A stretch of DNA of 64,000 nucleotides from Thiomicrospira sp. Its GTDB lineage: Bacteria > Pseudomonadota > Gammaproteobacteria > Thiomicrospirales > Thiomicrospiraceae. Both the position numbers and the translations under genes were made by a program. The stretch spans positions 1-64,000 of the forward strand of contig NZ_JACUTY010000002.1 of the NCBI RefSeq assembly GCF_014859555.1, read 5' to 3'. The notes beneath the pieces were generated by a model that was not told the origin of the DNA, did not search any database, and worked only from the letters and a program-made list of their open reading frames with translations. This document shows positions 63,187 to 64,000 of the stretch, piece after piece (position 1 is the stretch's first letter; each line of letters starts with the position of its first letter).

Positions 63187-64000
63187 TTACAGGCCAATAT
63201 ACCAATTGGCAATCGAATAAAATAATGGTATGCCAATCAACACATTAAAAGGAAAGGTAACACCAAGTGCAAGAGTCAAATAATAGGATGGGTTTGCCTC
63301 TGGAATTCCCATACGCATGGCTGGCGGAACCGCTATATATGATGCACTCGCAGCCAAAATTGCTACCAGAAGCGTACCGCCGACACTAAACTCAAGCAAG
63401 GTCGCACCCACAAATATACCTATTAACCCACCAATAATGGGCATAACGATACCAAACGCAACTAGGGTGCCACCTACTTTTTTAAATGACTTCATTCTTC
63501 TCGCAGCCTCCATGCCGAGGTCTAGCAAGAATAAACAAAGAACACCCATAAAAATCTCGTGAGAGAAAGGGTAAACTTTCTGCATCGCTTCAGGACTTGC
63601 TACCGCGCCAATCACCATAGCACCTAGTAATAAAACTACACTGCCATTAGTTAAGGCCTCATGTAGCAGTGACTTCCAAGGAACGCTAGGGCTTTCAGCG
63701 TCACCCGTATTCTCAGCTAATTGTATTTGACGTCGTGCCATCGCAGCCAATAAAAGCCCGATAATTATGGCTGGTGTTTCCATCACCACCATCATAATAA
63801 TAGGGTAGGTTTCGTGACTGATTCCAGAGGCTTCTAAAAACGCAACCGCCGTTAAAAAAGTACCCGCACTTACTGAGCCATAATGCGCTGTAATTGCGGC
63901 GGCATTCATCCTATCAATACGGTCACGGAAACGTAACAACATATAACCAATAATGGGTAACAAAAAGCCTAATACCGCGGCCCAAAAAATAGATTTTATA
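63187..64000 (-). CDS. sbtA: SbtA-type Na+-dependent bicarbonate transporter, C-terminal part
   Basis: The frame runs off the right end of the window, so the N-terminus is missing; the TTG at 63961-63963 is an internal codon, since IFWAAVLGFLLPIIGYM continues before it. About 270 residues are visible, with ITAHYGSVSAGTFL and LDLGMEAARRMK and the C-terminal helices ASASYIAVPPAMRMG and YYLTLALGVTFPFNV, all typical of SbtA. It imports bicarbonate with Na+, raising the cytoplasmic pool for carboxysomes. It is the first visible gene of the accessory cluster. Confidence 0.93.
   Translation of the reverse strand, partial: IKSIFWAAVLGFLLPIIGYMLLRFRDRIDRMNAAAITAHYGSVSAGTFLTAVAFLEASGISHETYPIIMMVVMETPAIIIGLLLAAMARRQIQLAENTGDAESPSVPWKSLLHEALTNGSVVLLLGAMVIGAVASPEAMQKVYPFSHEIFMGVLCLFLLDLGMEAARRMKSFKKVGGTLVAFGIVMPIIGGLIGIFVGATLLEFSVGGTLLVAILAASASYIAVPPAMRMGIPEANPSYYLTLALGVTFPFNVLIGIPLFYSIANWYIGL

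Overview
The window looks like chromosome of a sulfur-oxidising, chemolithoautotrophic gammaproteobacterium of the Thiomicrospira / Hydrogenovibrio / Thiomicrorhabdus group. The grounds are a form II RuBisCO cluster (cbbM-cbbQ-cbbO with a CbbR regulator) joined to Calvin-cycle and glycolytic genes, a second locus of carboxysome accessory genes (SbtA- and SbtB/CPII-like proteins, CbbR, a putative iota-type carbonic anhydrase, a Ham1 protein, CsoS1D, McdA, McdB), and typical gammaproteobacterial housekeeping genes. The genus is inferred from gene content and was not checked by a search.

Layout. 1-3.6 kb: end of a TRAP transporter, a CHR-family transporter, a DUF4282 membrane protein and an EamA exporter. 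3.7-9.5 kb: a PLP amino-acid decarboxylase, a BaeS/BaeR-like two-component system and a flavoprotein. 9.6-13.5 kb: a TetR-metallohydrolase operon with a clear palindromic operator, then a DEAD-box helicase with a long leader. 13.6-18.1 kb: five predicted lipoproteins on the minus strand. 18.2-23.2 kb: D-lactate dehydrogenase, a TRAP binding protein, a GGDEF-EAL protein and DUF3581. 23.4-29.2 kb: a complete Mrp Na+/H+ antiporter operon with an A-B fusion. 29.3-35 kb: a DEDDh exonuclease, HisI, Hsp20, a small membrane protein and McrC/McrB. 35-48 kb: a carbon-fixation block read leftward as tkt-gap-pgk-pyk-fba-cbbR-cbbM-cbbQ-cbbO. 48.2-59 kb: RND efflux pair, FieF-like transporter, CCA-adding enzyme, NDUFA9-like protein, a membrane GGDEF-EAL protein and YcgL. 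59.1-64 kb: an eight-gene carboxysome/bicarbonate accessory cluster, cut by the window end inside sbtA.

How the parts fit. The tkt-to-cbbO block supplies RuBisCO, its CbbQO activase and sugar-phosphate enzymes. The right-hand cluster would import bicarbonate (SbtA), regulate import (SbtB/CPII), convert bicarbonate and CO2 (putative iota carbonic anhydrase), build a gated shell tile (CsoS1D) and space carboxysomes on the nucleoid (McdAB). No core carboxysome genes (csoS2, csoSCA, csoS1A/B/C, csoS4, cbbLS) lie in the window, so they would have to be elsewhere.

The most striking non-gene signal is a perfect 10-bp palindrome, CCAGGCCTGG, present 23 times where about 0.06 copies are expected by chance. 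It lies in genes (mostly as Pro-Gly-Leu-Val or Gln-Ala-Trp), between genes, and at the tip of a terminator. It is absent from the last 11 kb, which hold the carboxysome accessory cluster. A second repeat family, starting GGGCACCTCGATTAA, sits in gaps around the lipoprotein cluster.
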